The notes below the pieces were generated by a model. That model was given only the letters and a program-made list of their open reading frames with translations. It was not told the origin of the DNA and made no database searches. Below, in pieces: positions 16,310-25,356 of a stretch of DNA of 48,152 nucleotides. Position numbers and translations under genes: made by a program. Source of the DNA: Candidatus Caccoplasma merdipullorum (GTDB taxonomy: Bacteria; Bacteroidota; Bacteroidia; Bacteroidales; G3-4614); assembly GCA_017694415.1 (NCBI GenBank), contig JADIMW010000004.1, forward strand, positions 1 through 48,152, in the 5' to 3' direction. The first letter of the stretch is position 1; every line of letters starts with the position of its first letter.

Positions 16310-18022
16310 TCAGGCCTTAACAGCGTCGGCACTCCTTTCGGCGATAGAGTTGGCCAAAGCCACCGCCTCGCGTATGTTGCCGCATATATTTTCCTGCTTT
16401 ATAAATTTGGCTATTCCCCCCTTCTCGAGCGAATCGTACACCTTTTCATTTACGCCCGACAATATCACCTCTATCCCTTCGCGAGCCGACGAAGCGAGGA
16501 AAATTTCGAGGTTGTGCAAACCGGTAGTATCGATAAACGGCACATTCCGCATCCTTAAAATACGCACAAGCGACTTGTCGCCGAGGATACGCATCTGTTC
16601 GTCGAACTTGTTGGCGACACCGAAGAAAAACGGCCCGTCAATTTCATAAACCTCCACGCCCTTTGCCAGCGTCAGGTGGTCTTCGGCAAGAGTAGATACC
16701 TGCCTATCCCCGCCTTCGAGGTCGAGTTCCTTTCGGAACACCGACACATGGACATTTTCCGTTACGCGGCGCAAGAAAAGGATTACTGCCAGCAAAAGGC
16801 CTATCTCTATTGCGATATTAAGGTTGAAAACAACAGTAAGCAACAACGTAACCCAAAGCACGGCAACCTCCGCGCTCCTGTTGCGCGACATGGAACGTAT
16901 CGTTCTCCACCCGCTCATGTTATATGCCACCATGATAAGAATAGCGGCCAGACACGACATAGGAATATGCACGGCCAAAGGCGCAAGCAGCAGCAATATC
17001 AGCAACAGCACCACGGCATGTATGATACCTGCCACGGGAGTCCGCCCGCCGTTGTTGATATTCGTCATTGTACGGGCTATCGCCCCCGTAACTGGGATAC
17101 CGCCGAAAAGAGGCGATACGATATTTGCCGCACCCTGTGCCACAAGTTCGGTATTGGAATTGTGGCGGTCGCCGGTAACGCCGTCGGCCACGGTAGCCGA
17201 CAACAGCGACTCTATCGCTCCGAGCATGGCAATAGTAAAGGCCGGCGATAAAAGCGAGTTTATCACCTCCATATTTATTTTGAACCCTTCGGGGGCTTTA
17301 AGTTCCGGAGTTATCACAAAACGGTCGCCGATAGTCTCCACCCCTTCGAGGGAGAAAAAGCGGCGCAGCAAGTACACGCCGGCCGTAACCACGAGTATAG
17401 CCACAAGCGAGCCCGGTACGCGCTTCGATATTTTGGGCGTAAGGATTATTATGGCCAACGTAACCGCCCCGACCACAAGTGTCGGGACATTTACCGAAGC
17501 CAGATTGCCAAGGTAAGCCCACCAGCGCGATAAGAAATCGGAAGGAACATTTTCGAGATGCATCCCCAGAAAATCCTCCACCTGCGTAGTAAATATCGTA
17601 ACGGCAATACCGCCCGTAAACCCGACCACTATCGGATACGGTATAAAACGGATAATAGAACCCAGACGGAACACCCCCATAAGCAGCAGCATTACGCCGG
17701 CCATGGCAGTTGCTATAGCAAGCCCCTCGAGCCCGTAAGTCTGGATAATACCGTAAACTATTACAATGAATGCTCCCGTGGGCCCTCCAATCTGCACCGT
17801 ACTGCCTCCGAGCAGAGAAACGATTACACCACCTATTATGGCCGTAATAAGACCTTGTTGCGGCGAAACGCCCGAAGCTATACCGAAAGCTATCGCCAAC
17901 GGCATGGCGACAATACCCACAATGATACCCGACATCAAATCAGCCACGAACTTCTTCCTGTCGTAATTTTTCAAAGAAGTAACAAGCGCCGGAGTAAAAT
18001 CGACTGCACTGAATTTCATCAA
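16310..18022 (-). CDS. SulP-family (SLC26) anion transporter with STAS domain
   Basis: A 570-residue inner-membrane transporter. About a dozen hydrophobic segments cover residues 30-430, with the SulP signature region GIASGVSPQQGLITAIIGG and GGSTVQIGGPTGAFIV. The cytoplasmic STAS domain (about 455-560) contains NVPFIDTTGLHNLEIF. Members carry sulfate, bicarbonate or dicarboxylates; the substrate cannot be read from this sequence. It lies directly upstream of the T9SS operon on the same strand with a 59-nt gap. A near-consensus -7 box (TATCTTCG, 18080-18073) lies 50 nt upstream of its start. Confidence 0.93.
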   Translation of the reverse strand: MMKFSAVDFTPALVTSLKNYDRKKFVADLMSGIIVGIVAMPLAIAFGIASGVSPQQGLITAIIGGVIVSLLGGSTVQIGGPTGAFIVIVYGIIQTYGLEGLAIATAMAGVMLLLMGVFRLGSIIRFIPYPIVVGFTGGIAVTIFTTQVEDFLGMHLENVPSDFLSRWWAYLGNLASVNVPTLVVGAVTLAIIILTPKISKRVPGSLVAILVVTAGVYLLRRFFSLEGVETIGDRFVITPELKAPEGFKINMEVINSLLSPAFTIAMLGAIESLLSATVADGVTGDRHNSNTELVAQGAANIVSPLFGGIPVTGAIARTMTNINNGGRTPVAGIIHAVVLLLILLLLAPLAVHIPMSCLAAILIMVAYNMSGWRTIRSMSRNRSAEVAVLWVTLLLTVVFNLNIAIEIGLLLAVILFLRRVTENVHVSVFRKELDLEGGDRQVSTLAEDHLTLAKGVEVYEIDGPFFFGVANKFDEQMRILGDKSLVRILRMRNVPFIDTTGLHNLEIFLASSAREGIEVILSGVNEKVYDSLEKGGIAKFIKQENICGNIREAVALANSIAERSADAVKA

Positions 18023-18072
18023 AAAGAGTTTTACGAAATTATTAATAAAATTACCTTAATTAAAAGAGGGTG

Positions 18073-18080
18073 CGAAGATA
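18073..18080 (-). promoter_or_regulatory. Near-consensus -7 element upstream of sulP
   Basis: TATCTTCG on the minus strand differs from TAnnTTTG in one base. It is a candidate promoter for sulP and perhaps for the T9SS genes behind it. Confidence 0.3.
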
Positions 18081-18192
18081 ATAAAAATCGGCAATAAAAA
18101 CGGGAGCGGAAACGATGAAAAAAATTCCACCGCCAATCCGCACTCGTATTTATCGAACCGACACCGTAACAGAGGTTAAAGCGCGCGTCGGA

Positions 18193-19320
18193 TTAAAACT
18201 CCTTTATAAAAGCACGTCTGCGCTTATGCTGGATAGGGTCGAAATATTGCCACTGCTGCTGAATCTTGTTGTTGTCTTCCAGTTCGGGATTTGTCTCCAC
18301 CATTTTGTACCCGTGTTTTTTAAACGACGGGAATATCTTTTCAAAAAATATGGCATTAACCCCCTTGTTCTGATAGTCGGGACGTACCGCAACCAAAAGC
18401 ATATCCACAATATCGCTCTTGTACTTCAACGCCTTTAGCAGATAAAACCACCCGAACGGGAAAAGTTTGCCGTTGCACTTCTGCAACGCCTTGGCAAGCG
18501 ACGGTATGGTTATTCCCACCCCAATCACATCGTTGTCTTCATTTACCACAACGGCCACCCCGTCGTTATAAACCATTGGAAGGTACATTTTCACATAGTG
18601 GTCTATCTGACGCGGAGTAAGCGGGGAATATCCGTACAGCCCGGCGTACGACTGATTTATACACTCAAACAGAGCCTGTCCGTAATCGCGAGCAAGCTCA
18701 TTTATGTTCTTGCTCTCAACAACCCTCAACTTGAAGCGTTCACGTACCATTTTTGCAATGCGCAGATGTCTGTCGGGAAGAGCATCGGGAATAGGAATCT
18801 TGAACTCCACCCAATCCTTGTCCTTCTTATACCCCAGACGCTCGAAATGTTCGGCATAATACGGATAGTTATATATAGTCTCCATTGTTCCGAGCTGGTC
18901 GAACCCTTCCACCAGACACCCTTCGGGGTCCATGTCGGTAAACCCGAGCGGGCCTGCCAGAGAATCCATACCGTTGCGCGAAGCCCATTTCTCTATCCAG
19001 TCGATAAGGGCGCAACTGACTTCAAAATCGTCGATAAAATCAACCCAGCCGAAACGAGCCGTATTCTTTCCCGAGGCCTTGTTGGCAGCATTGTTTATGA
19101 TACCCGTTATACGTCCTGCAGGCTTACCGTCCTTATAAGCCATAATGCTTACCGACTCGCAAAAATCGTATGCAGGATTTTTCAACCTGTCGAAAGTGTT
19201 GAGCTCGTCGAACACCAGCGAAGGCACGGCATAAGGCGAACCTTTGTACAACTTGTTTCTGAAAGCGATATATTTCTTAAAGTCCTTTCTTGTTGAAATC
19301 AGTCTAATATCAACAGCCAT
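18193..19320 (-). CDS. GNAT-fold N-acetyltransferase-like protein conserved in Bacteroidota
   Basis: A 375-residue cytoplasmic protein. I place the start at the ATG at 19320 (MAVDIRLISTRKDFKKYI); the frame also opens two codons earlier at TTG. The first half (to about 190) contains an acetyltransferase-like block with GPLGFTDMDPEGCLVEGFD. The second half has a GNAT-like acetyl-CoA site segment, VAVRPDYQNKGVNAIFFEKIF, and NDVIGVGITIPSL. This long two-domain form is common in Bacteroidota, and no substrate has been assigned to my knowledge. It is divergent from pckA and has its own -7 box. It could be a small-molecule or protein acetyltransferase. Confidence 0.75.
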   Translation of the reverse strand: MAVDIRLISTRKDFKKYIAFRNKLYKGSPYAVPSLVFDELNTFDRLKNPAYDFCESVSIMAYKDGKPAGRITGIINNAANKASGKNTARFGWVDFIDDFEVSCALIDWIEKWASRNGMDSLAGPLGFTDMDPEGCLVEGFDQLGTMETIYNYPYYAEHFERLGYKKDKDWVEFKIPIPDALPDRHLRIAKMVRERFKLRVVESKNINELARDYGQALFECINQSYAGLYGYSPLTPRQIDHYVKMYLPMVYNDGVAVVVNEDNDVIGVGITIPSLAKALQKCNGKLFPFGWFYLLKALKYKSDIVDMLLVAVRPDYQNKGVNAIFFEKIFPSFKKHGYKMVETNPELEDNNKIQQQWQYFDPIQHKRRRAFIKEF

Positions 19321-19405
19321 ATACAAAAAAATTAGCGATAAATTCCGAAAAAAGAATCATCTGCACCCCCACGGCAGGGGAGCAGACAACCATATATATA
19401 AGATG

Positions 19406-19413
19406 CAAATATA
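19406..19413 (-). promoter_or_regulatory. -7 promoter element for the GNAT-like gene
   Basis: TATATTTG on the minus strand (19413-19406) matches TAnnTTTG, 86 nt before the ATG at 19320. No spaced -33 box was found. Confidence 0.5.
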
Positions 19414-19529
19414 ACAACAAAGTTGTTAAAAAGCGGTTTTGTCGGCGCAAAAGTTATAAATAGAGAAAAAATTTCGGGTAATTGGCGAAAAATTTCTTTA
19501 ATTGGAAGCGACAGTTGTAAAAATTATAT

Positions 19530-19537
19530 TACCTTTG
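19530..19537 (+). promoter_or_regulatory. -7 promoter element for pckA
   Basis: TACCTTTG at 19530-19537 is a perfect -7 box, 55 nt before the pckA start. The region upstream is A/T-rich. An AAGGA sequence about 8 nt before the ATG could act as a ribosome site, which is uncommon in this window. Confidence 0.6.
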
Positions 19538-19591
19538 TAGCGGATTAGAGAGTGATAAAAACAAATAATAATTTTAATTCAAAGGAACGAA

Positions 19592-21199
19592 ATGGCAACA
19601 TTAGATTTAAGCAAGTACGGGATTACCGGAGTAACAGAAATAATCCACAACCCGTCATACGCTCAACTCTTTGAAGAAGAGACAAAAGCAAGCCTCGAAG
19701 GATATGAAAAGGGGCAAGTAACAGAACTCGGCGCCGTAAACGTGATGACCGGAATATACACCGGACGTTCGCCCAAAGACAAATTCTTCGTTAAGAATGA
19801 AGCCAGCGAAAATACCGTATGGTGGACTTCCGACGAATACAAGAACGACAACAAACCCTGTTCGGAAGCAGCATGGGCAGACCTTAAGGCAAAAGCCGTA
19901 AAAGAGCTCTCCAACAAGAGACTCTTCGTTGTAGATACATTCTGCGGAGCCAACCCCGCTACCCGTCTGAAAGTACGTTTCATCATGGAAGTAGCATGGC
20001 AGGCACACTTCGTAAAGAACATGTTCATCCGTCCTACCGACGAAGAACTTGCAAACTACGGAGAACCCGACTTCGTATCGTTCAACGCTGCAAAAGCAAA
20101 AGTAGAGAACTACAAGGAACTCGGTTTGAACTCCGAGACTGCAACCGTATTCAACCTGAAGACAAACGAGCAGGTAATCCTCAACACATGGTACGGCGGT
20201 GAGATGAAAAAAGGTATCTTCTCGATAATGAACTACCTCAACCCGCTCCGCGGCATAGCATCGATGCACTGCTCGGCAAATACCAATATGGACGAGACCA
20301 GCACCGCAATATTCTTCGGACTCTCCGGAACAGGAAAAACCACCCTTTCGACCGACCCGAAACGTAAACTCATCGGCGACGACGAACACGGCTGGGACGA
20401 CGAAGGCGTATTCAACTACGAAGGCGGCTGCTATGCAAAAGTCATCAACCTCGACAAAGACAGCGAGCCCGACATCTACAACGCAATCAAACGCGACGCT
20501 CTCCTCGAGAACGTAACCGTAGATGCAAACGGCAAGATAGATTTCACCGATAAGAGCGTAACGGAGAACACCCGCGTATCCTATCCTATCTATCACATCA
20601 ACAACATAGTAAAACCGGTATCCAAAGGCCCGCACGCAAAACAGGTAATATTCCTCTCGGCAGATGCATTCGGAGTACTTCCTCCCGTATCCATCCTCAA
20701 CGCAGAGCAGGCACAATACTACTTCCTCTCGGGATTCACCGCAAAACTGGCAGGAACAGAGCGCGGTATCACCGAGCCGACACCGACCTTCTCCGCATGC
20801 TTCGGCGCAGCATTCCTTTCGCTGCACCCGACCAAATACGCAGAAGAGCTCGTTAAGAAGATGAACATGACCGGTGCAAAAGCATACCTCGTAAATACCG
20901 GTTGGAACGGAACAGGCAAACGTATCTCAATCAAAGATACCCGCGGTATAATCGATGCCATACTCGACGGTTCGATCGACAAAGCACCGACAAAAACAAT
21001 ACCGTACTTCGACTTTGTAGTGCCCACCGCACTTCCGGGTGTTGATCCCAACATCCTCGACCCGCGCGACACTTACAGCGAAGCAAGCCAGTGGGAAGAA
21101 AAAGCAAAAGACCTCGCATCACGCTTCATCAAGAACTTCTCGAAGTTCACAGGAAACGAAGCAGGCAAAGCCCTCGTAGCAGCAGGTCCGAAGCTCTAA
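19592..21199 (+). CDS. pckA: Phosphoenolpyruvate carboxykinase (ATP)
   Basis: A 535-residue ATP-dependent PEPCK that interconverts oxaloacetate + ATP and PEP + CO2 + ADP. The kinase P-loop is GLSGTGKT (residues 243-250), followed by [17 protein letters not shown], which holds the metal-binding Asp and substrate residues. RSPKDKF near residue 55 binds substrate. In gut Bacteroidota it usually runs toward oxaloacetate for succinate fermentation. It is a single-gene unit with its own promoter and terminator. Its codons look more selected than in its neighbours (many ATC and CGT), as expected for a highly expressed gene. Confidence 0.97.
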   Translation: MATLDLSKYGITGVTEIIHNPSYAQLFEEETKASLEGYEKGQVTELGAVNVMTGIYTGRSPKDKFFVKNEASENTVWWTSDEYKNDNKPCSEAAWADLKAKAVKELSNKRLFVVDTFCGANPATRLKVRFIMEVAWQAHFVKNMFIRPTDEELANYGEPDFVSFNAAKAKVENYKELGLNSETATVFNLKTNEQVILNTWYGGEMKKGIFSIMNYLNPLRGIASMHCSANTNMDETSTAIFFGLSGTGKTTLSTDPKRKLIGDDEHGWDDEGVFNYEGGCYAKVINLDKDSEPDIYNAIKRDALLENVTVDANGKIDFTDKSVTENTRVSYPIYHINNIVKPVSKGPHAKQVIFLSADAFGVLPPVSILNAEQAQYYFLSGFTAKLAGTERGITEPTPTFSACFGAAFLSLHPTKYAEELVKKMNMTGAKAYLVNTGWNGTGKRISIKDTRGIIDAILDGSIDKAPTKTIPYFDFVVPTALPGVDPNILDPRDTYSEASQWEEKAKDLASRFIKNFSKFTGNEAGKALVAAGPKL

Positions 21200-21225
21200 C
21201 AAGAAGACAACGACGTCTAAATAAC

Positions 21226-21260
21226 AAGCAGGCCGAATCGAAACCGATTCGGCCTGCTTT
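21226..21260 (+). terminator. Strong intrinsic terminator of pckA
   Basis: A 15-bp perfect stem, AAGCAGGCCGAATCG (21226-21240) with its complement (21245-21259), has a 4-nt AAAC loop. A T-run follows. Confidence 0.9.
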
Positions 21261-21359
21261 CATTATATCAAAACGCCCGGCGCACAAAAGCCACAGCAAA
21301 ACACCCCGCAATATCCAAAAGCGTCAAGACACCGCAAAAAACGGCATTACGCCAAAACT

Positions 21360-22073
21360 TCACACCAAACCCGAGGTACCGGCAGCATCACAAGCCGCCT
21401 CATACCGTTCTGTATCAAAGCGGAACAAAGCAGAATCAATGCACGCATCAGAAAGAATCCCCTCCGACGGGACAACAATACCACATGCAGCCGCCCGGTT
21501 AAATAAAGCCCTCTTGTCGAGCCTTACACCCAAAACCGCCTCATACAGATTCACAAGCTCGTCAAAAGCAAAAACATCAGACAACACACCCATTCCGACA
21601 GGCTCAAGATAGAGGCGTTCGCGCAGGCACCTCAACGCCATACGCAAAATCGAGTCGTGGTCAAAAGCCAAAGGCGGCAACCCGCCGAGCGGAAACCAAC
21701 GGGCATCCGCAGCATCATCGCCGCCTGCAACATCGCACATTCCAACCAACGCATAAAAGGCGACCGTAACCGTACGCCCGCGAGGGTCGCGCAAAGGCGT
21801 GGAAAAAGTATGGAACTGTCGGAGCGAATCAACCGTCAGCCCCGTCTCCTCCCACAACTCGCGCCGTGCACACTCCTCCGCGCTCTCATCCATATCCATA
21901 AAACCGCCCGGAAACGCCCAACACCCTTTAAAAGGCTCATTAGCCCGCTGCACCAGCAACACATTCAGTTTCGCGCCGTCAAACCCGAACAGCACGCAAT
22001 CTGCCGTAACGGACGGACGCGGATATTTGTAACAATAACGCCCGTCGCCATCAATATTCGAGAAATTATCCAT
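21360..22073 (-). CDS. NUDIX domain protein with C-terminal winged helix, NrtR-like regulator or hydrolase
   Basis: A 237-residue protein. The NUDIX domain (about 20-150) has a complete catalytic box, G57-x5-E63-x7-RELWEETGL ending at 79, so hydrolase activity is possible. After it, residues 155-237 ([24 protein letters not shown] ... [14 protein letters not shown]) resemble the winged-helix part of NrtR-type regulators. Many NrtR proteins have lost the NUDIX box; here it is intact. The ATG at 22073 is chosen because the longer frame (to 22106) has poor start context. The gene is divergent from the nitrilase-iorAB operon across 302 nt, so it may regulate that operon. An NAD- or sugar-related role is also possible. 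Confidence 0.78.
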   Translation of the reverse strand: MDNFSNIDGDGRYCYKYPRPSVTADCVLFGFDGAKLNVLLVQRANEPFKGCWAFPGGFMDMDESAEECARRELWEETGLTVDSLRQFHTFSTPLRDPRGRTVTVAFYALVGMCDVAGGDDAADARWFPLGGLPPLAFDHDSILRMALRCLRERLYLEPVGMGVLSDVFAFDELVNLYEAVLGVRLDKRALFNRAAACGIVVPSEGILSDACIDSALFRFDTERYEAACDAAGTSGLV

Positions 22074-22107
22074 AGCAAAAGCCAATTGCAATAAATATAC
22101 AAGCATG

Positions 22108-22140
22108 CAAATTTACACTATAAAAACATATCGAACCAAA
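22108..22140 (-). promoter_or_regulatory. Promoter of the NUDIX regulator gene
   Basis: On the minus strand, TTTG (22140-22137), 21 nt, then TAAATTTG (22115-22108) fits the TTTG-N19/21-TAnnTTTG consensus exactly. Confidence 0.7.
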
Positions 22141-22220
22141 ACCGCCGCACCAATCACACAAATAGCGGAAACAACAGATTTGCGCCTAAATAATATCCCG
22201 GAACAGAAAAAATATCTACA

Positions 22221-22228
22221 TAATTTTG
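22221..22228 (+). promoter_or_regulatory. -7 promoter element for the nitrilase-iorAB operon
   Basis: TAATTTTG at 22221-22228 matches TAnnTTTG. It would give a leader of about 140 nt before the ATG at 22376. No spaced -33 box is visible. Confidence 0.45.
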
Positions 22229-22237
22229 TATCTTTAC

Positions 22238-22247
22238 CCAAATTTGG
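22238..22247. promoter_or_regulatory. Candidate operator palindrome
   Basis: CCAAATTTGG is a perfect 10-bp palindrome centred about 15 nt downstream of the plus -7 box, where a repressor would block initiation. The core is A/T-rich and could be chance. Confidence 0.3.
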
Positions 22248-22375
22248 ATTTCCGCATAAAGCGGCCGACATTACAAGAGGAAAACCTGCAACGGATAACA
22301 CCCCGCCACAAAAAGCAAAAAGAGAGTACAAACCGACAGGGACTTTGTAAAATTAGACGACAGTCAGAAAAGGCG

Positions 22376-23146
22376 ATGAAAATAACACTTATACAAACCG
22401 ACATAAAATGGTGCTCGCCGCAGGAAAACCTGCAACAGGCCGAAGCAGCCATAAAAGCCAACCCGGGCAGCGAGCTCTATATCCTGCCGGAGATGTTCAC
22501 CACAGGATTCTGCATGAATCCGAAAGAGATAGCCGAACCTCAAGGAGGAGCCGGTTTCCGCTGGATGCTCGACGCGGCACGCAGATACGGCGCAGCAATA
22601 GCAGGCAGCATAGCAACAGAAGAAGGGGGAAAATACTACAACCGTTTCTACTTCGTCGAACCAAGCGGGGAATACACGCAGTACGACAAGGTTCACCTCT
22701 TCACGTACAGCGGCGAAGACAAAGCCTACACCAAAGGCACCGAACGGAAAATAATAGAATACCGCGGCATAAAGATACTGCCCATAATATGCTACGACCT
22801 CCGCTTCCCCGTTTTTATCCGCAACCGCGAAGAATACGATCTGATAATATGCGTAGCCAACTGGCCGGCAGTACGCAACAAGCCGTGGCGCACACTCATC
22901 AAAGCCCGCGCCATAGAAAACCAGTGCTATGTCGCCGCAGTAAACCGTGCAGGCAAAGACGAATGGGGAGAATACACCGGCGACACCAAACTAATAAACC
23001 CCTACGGCGAGCCGGTAGCTGAATGCAAGCAAGGCGTAGCCGACACTATAAATACAGAAATCGACATTGAAGCGTTGGAAAATTTCAGGAAAAAATTCCC
23101 TGTATTGGAAGACGCCGACAATTTTACACTCAATAAAGATGAATAA
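22376..23146 (+). CDS. Nitrilase-superfamily amidase, omega-amidase (YafV)-like
   Basis: A 256-residue carbon-nitrogen hydrolase, the same size as YafV. The catalytic triad is visible: E39 in ILPEMFTTGF, K105 in YDKVHLFTYSGE, and C139 in IICYDLRFP. PEMFTTGF and the KVHLF..GGE-type motif favour the omega-amidase branch, which hydrolyses 2-oxoglutaramate or 2-oxosuccinamate to the dicarboxylate and ammonia. The ATG at 22376 gives the conserved start MKITLIQTDIKW; the longer frame does not. It is first in the iorAB operon, and its stop overlaps the iorA start by 8 nt. An arylacetamide hydrolase is the main alternative. Confidence 0.85.
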   Translation: MKITLIQTDIKWCSPQENLQQAEAAIKANPGSELYILPEMFTTGFCMNPKEIAEPQGGAGFRWMLDAARRYGAAIAGSIATEEGGKYYNRFYFVEPSGEYTQYDKVHLFTYSGEDKAYTKGTERKIIEYRGIKILPIICYDLRFPVFIRNREEYDLIICVANWPAVRNKPWRTLIKARAIENQCYVAAVNRAGKDEWGEYTGDTKLINPYGEPVAECKQGVADTINTEIDIEALENFRKKFPVLEDADNFTLNKDE

Positions 23147-24740
23147 CGACAAGAAAAAGAATCTCCTGCTCGGCGACCAGGCAATAGCCCTCGGAGCTAT
23201 AAACGCCGGGCTCTCCGGAGTATATGCATACCCCGGAACACCCTCGACCGAAATAACCGAATACATACAGGAACACCCGTTGGCAAAAGAACGCGGCATT
23301 CATTCAAAATGGTGTACAAACGAAAAAACAGCCATGGAAGCGGCACTCGGAATGTCGTATGCCGGCAAACGGGCACTGGTCTGCATGAAACACGTAGGAC
23401 TGAACGTTGCTGCCGACGCATTCGTAAACTCCGCCATGACAGGCGTAAACGGAGGGCTGATAGTAGTGGTGGCCGACGACCCGTCGATGCACTCGTCGCA
23501 AAACGAACAAGACTCGCGGTTTTACGGGAAATTCGCAATGATGCCGACACTCGAACCCTCCTCGCAACAGGAAGCATACGACATGATGAAATACGCATAC
23601 GACCTCTCCGAGAAGATGCGACTGCCGGTACTTATGAGAGTAGTTACCCGCATGGCACACTCGCGCGCCGTAGTGGAATGCGACGAAACGATTAACGAAA
23701 ACCCGTTGAACCCGGCAGAAAACAGAGCCGACTGGGTACTGCTTCCGGTAAACGCACGCCGGCGCAACATAGAAGTAATCAACCAACAGGAAGAGTTGAA
23801 ACGCCTGTCGGAAGAACACGCCCGACTCACCATAAAAGGGAAAGGGCTGCCCGGCATAATAACCTGCGGCATAGCATACAACTACGTAATGGAAAACATC
23901 GGCGACGACGCCAACTATAACATTCTTAAAATAAACCAGTACCCGCTCCCGGCAAAAGCAATAAGCGAATTAGCCGAAAACTCATCCGAAATACTCGTGG
24001 CAGAAGACGGGCAACCCTTTGCCGAAGAGCAGATACTCGGCATACTGCCGCACGCCGTAACCGTAAAAGGGCGTCTTAGCGGAGCGCTGCCCCGTACCGG
24101 CGAACTCGACCCCGACAACGTAAGAGCCGCACTCGGGATACCGCCCCGTCCGGCAAACACCAAGCCCGAAGCCGTGGTGCCGCGTCCACCTGCACTATGT
24201 CAGGGATGCGGGCACAGAGACGTTTACGAAATACTCAACAACGTAATAAAAGAATACCCCGGTGCAAGAGTATTCAGCGACATAGGGTGCTACACACTCG
24301 GAGCACTGCCCCCGTTCCGTGCCATAGACAGTTGCGTGGATATGGGCGCATCGATAACCATGGCAAAAGGCGCAGCCGATGCAGGGCTGGCATATCCAGT
24401 GGCGGTAATAGGCGACTCGACATTCACCCACTCGGGCATAACAGGACTTCTCGATGCCGTAAACAGCAACTCGCCGATAACGGTAATAATATCGGACAAC
24501 CTCACAACGGCGATGACCGGAGGACAAGACTCGGCCGGGACAAACCGTCTGGAAAGCATCTGCCTGGGCATAGGCGTAGAAAAGGAACACGTAAAGACAG
24601 TCGTTCCAATACCGTCGAACCACGCAGAGATAGCCGACATAATACGCGGCGAACTCGCCTACAAGGGAGTCTCCGTAATAATACCGCGCAGAGAGTGCAT
24701 ACAAACCCTCCGTCGCAAAAACAAAAAACAAAACGCATAA
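23139..24740 (+). CDS. iorA: Indolepyruvate:ferredoxin oxidoreductase, alpha subunit (IorA), without ferredoxin domain
   Basis: A 533-residue subunit that, with IorB, interconverts aryl pyruvate + CoA and arylacetyl-CoA + CO2, using ferredoxin. The N-terminal pyrimidine-type domain starts LLLGDQAIALGAINAGLSGVYAYPGTPSTE. The TPP domain begins at the CQGCGH motif (Cys354, Cys357) and holds GDSTFTHSGITGLLDAVN and ISDNLTTAMTGGQ. The protein ends at SVIIPRRECIQTLRRKNKKQNA. IorA in archaea continues into a C-terminal domain with two 4Fe-4S clusters, which is absent here. The start at 23139 overlaps the amidase stop; the frame opens earlier at 23067 inside that gene. Confidence 0.93.
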   Translation: MNNDKKKNLLLGDQAIALGAINAGLSGVYAYPGTPSTEITEYIQEHPLAKERGIHSKWCTNEKTAMEAALGMSYAGKRALVCMKHVGLNVAADAFVNSAMTGVNGGLIVVVADDPSMHSSQNEQDSRFYGKFAMMPTLEPSSQQEAYDMMKYAYDLSEKMRLPVLMRVVTRMAHSRAVVECDETINENPLNPAENRADWVLLPVNARRRNIEVINQQEELKRLSEEHARLTIKGKGLPGIITCGIAYNYVMENIGDDANYNILKINQYPLPAKAISELAENSSEILVAEDGQPFAEEQILGILPHAVTVKGRLSGALPRTGELDPDNVRAALGIPPRPANTKPEAVVPRPPALCQGCGHRDVYEILNNVIKEYPGARVFSDIGCYTLGALPPFRAIDSCVDMGASITMAKGAADAGLAYPVAVIGDSTFTHSGITGLLDAVNSNSPITVIISDNLTTAMTGGQDSAGTNRLESICLGIGVEKEHVKTVVPIPSNHAEIADIIRGELAYKGVSVIIPRRECIQTLRRKNKKQNA

Positions 24741-24776
24741 CACAAGGCAAAAGCCAAGCATAAAAACGACAGAGAA

Positions 24777-25349
24777 ATGAAAACAGACATAATACTCTCC
24801 GGAGTCGGCGGACAGGGCATCCTGTCGATAGCCACGATAATAGGAGACGCAGCACTATCCGAAGGGCTGCAGATAAAACAGGCCGAAGTACACGGAATGA
24901 GCCAGCGGGGCGGCGACGTACAGTCGAACCTGCGAATATCGTCCGAAGCGATAAAATCCGACCTTATACCACTGGCATCGGCCGACGTAATACTTTCGCT
25001 CGAGCCTATGGAAGCGCTCCGCTACGTACCGTATCTCGCACCCGAAGGCTGGATAATAACCTCGAGCAAACCATTCATAAACATCCCCGCATACCCCGAC
25101 GAAGCAGCATTGCAGGCCGAGTTTGCAAAGCTGAAGCATGTAGTACAGATAGACGTAGAAGGAATAGCAGCAGAGAACAAAATCAACAAATCGGCCAACG
25201 TAATACTTCTCGGCGGGGCAATCGATGCAATTGGACTGCCGTACGACACTGTAGCCGCCAGCGTAAGACGCATATTCGCGGCAAAAGGAGAAAAAGTAAT
25301 AGAACAAAACCTGACGGCACTCCGTCTCGGATACGAAACGAAAAAATAG
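24777..25349 (+). CDS. iorB: Indolepyruvate:ferredoxin oxidoreductase, beta subunit (IorB)
   Basis: A 190-residue gamma-type oxidoreductase subunit. It starts with the family-typical DIILSGVGGQGILSIATIIGDAA and has AEVHGMSQRGGDVQSNLRIS, as in other 2-oxoacid:acceptor oxidoreductases. It pairs with IorA, 36 nt upstream, and sits 7 nt before the aminotransferase gene. It has no cysteine cluster motifs, so it does not replace the missing ferredoxin domain of IorA. Confidence 0.94.
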   Translation: MKTDIILSGVGGQGILSIATIIGDAALSEGLQIKQAEVHGMSQRGGDVQSNLRISSEAIKSDLIPLASADVILSLEPMEALRYVPYLAPEGWIITSSKPFINIPAYPDEAALQAEFAKLKHVVQIDVEGIAAENKINKSANVILLGGAIDAIGLPYDTVAASVRRIFAAKGEKVIEQNLTALRLGYETKK

Positions 25350-25356
25350 GATACCG

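Larger units (their letters stand above)
22074..22375. other. Divergent regulatory region between the NUDIX regulator and the aryl-acid operon
   Basis: This 302-nt A-rich gap holds a minus promoter (22108-22140), a plus -7 box (22221-22228), and a 10-bp perfect palindrome CCAAATTTGG at 22238-22247 just after the expected plus start. The core CAAATTT recurs at 22108-22114 in the minus -7 box. Confidence 0.5.

Noticed and set aside
19655..20827. 390-codon minus-strand frame opposite pckA
   Set aside because: Shadow of the highly biased pckA codons; the translation is Cys/Val/Tyr-rich and looks like no protein.
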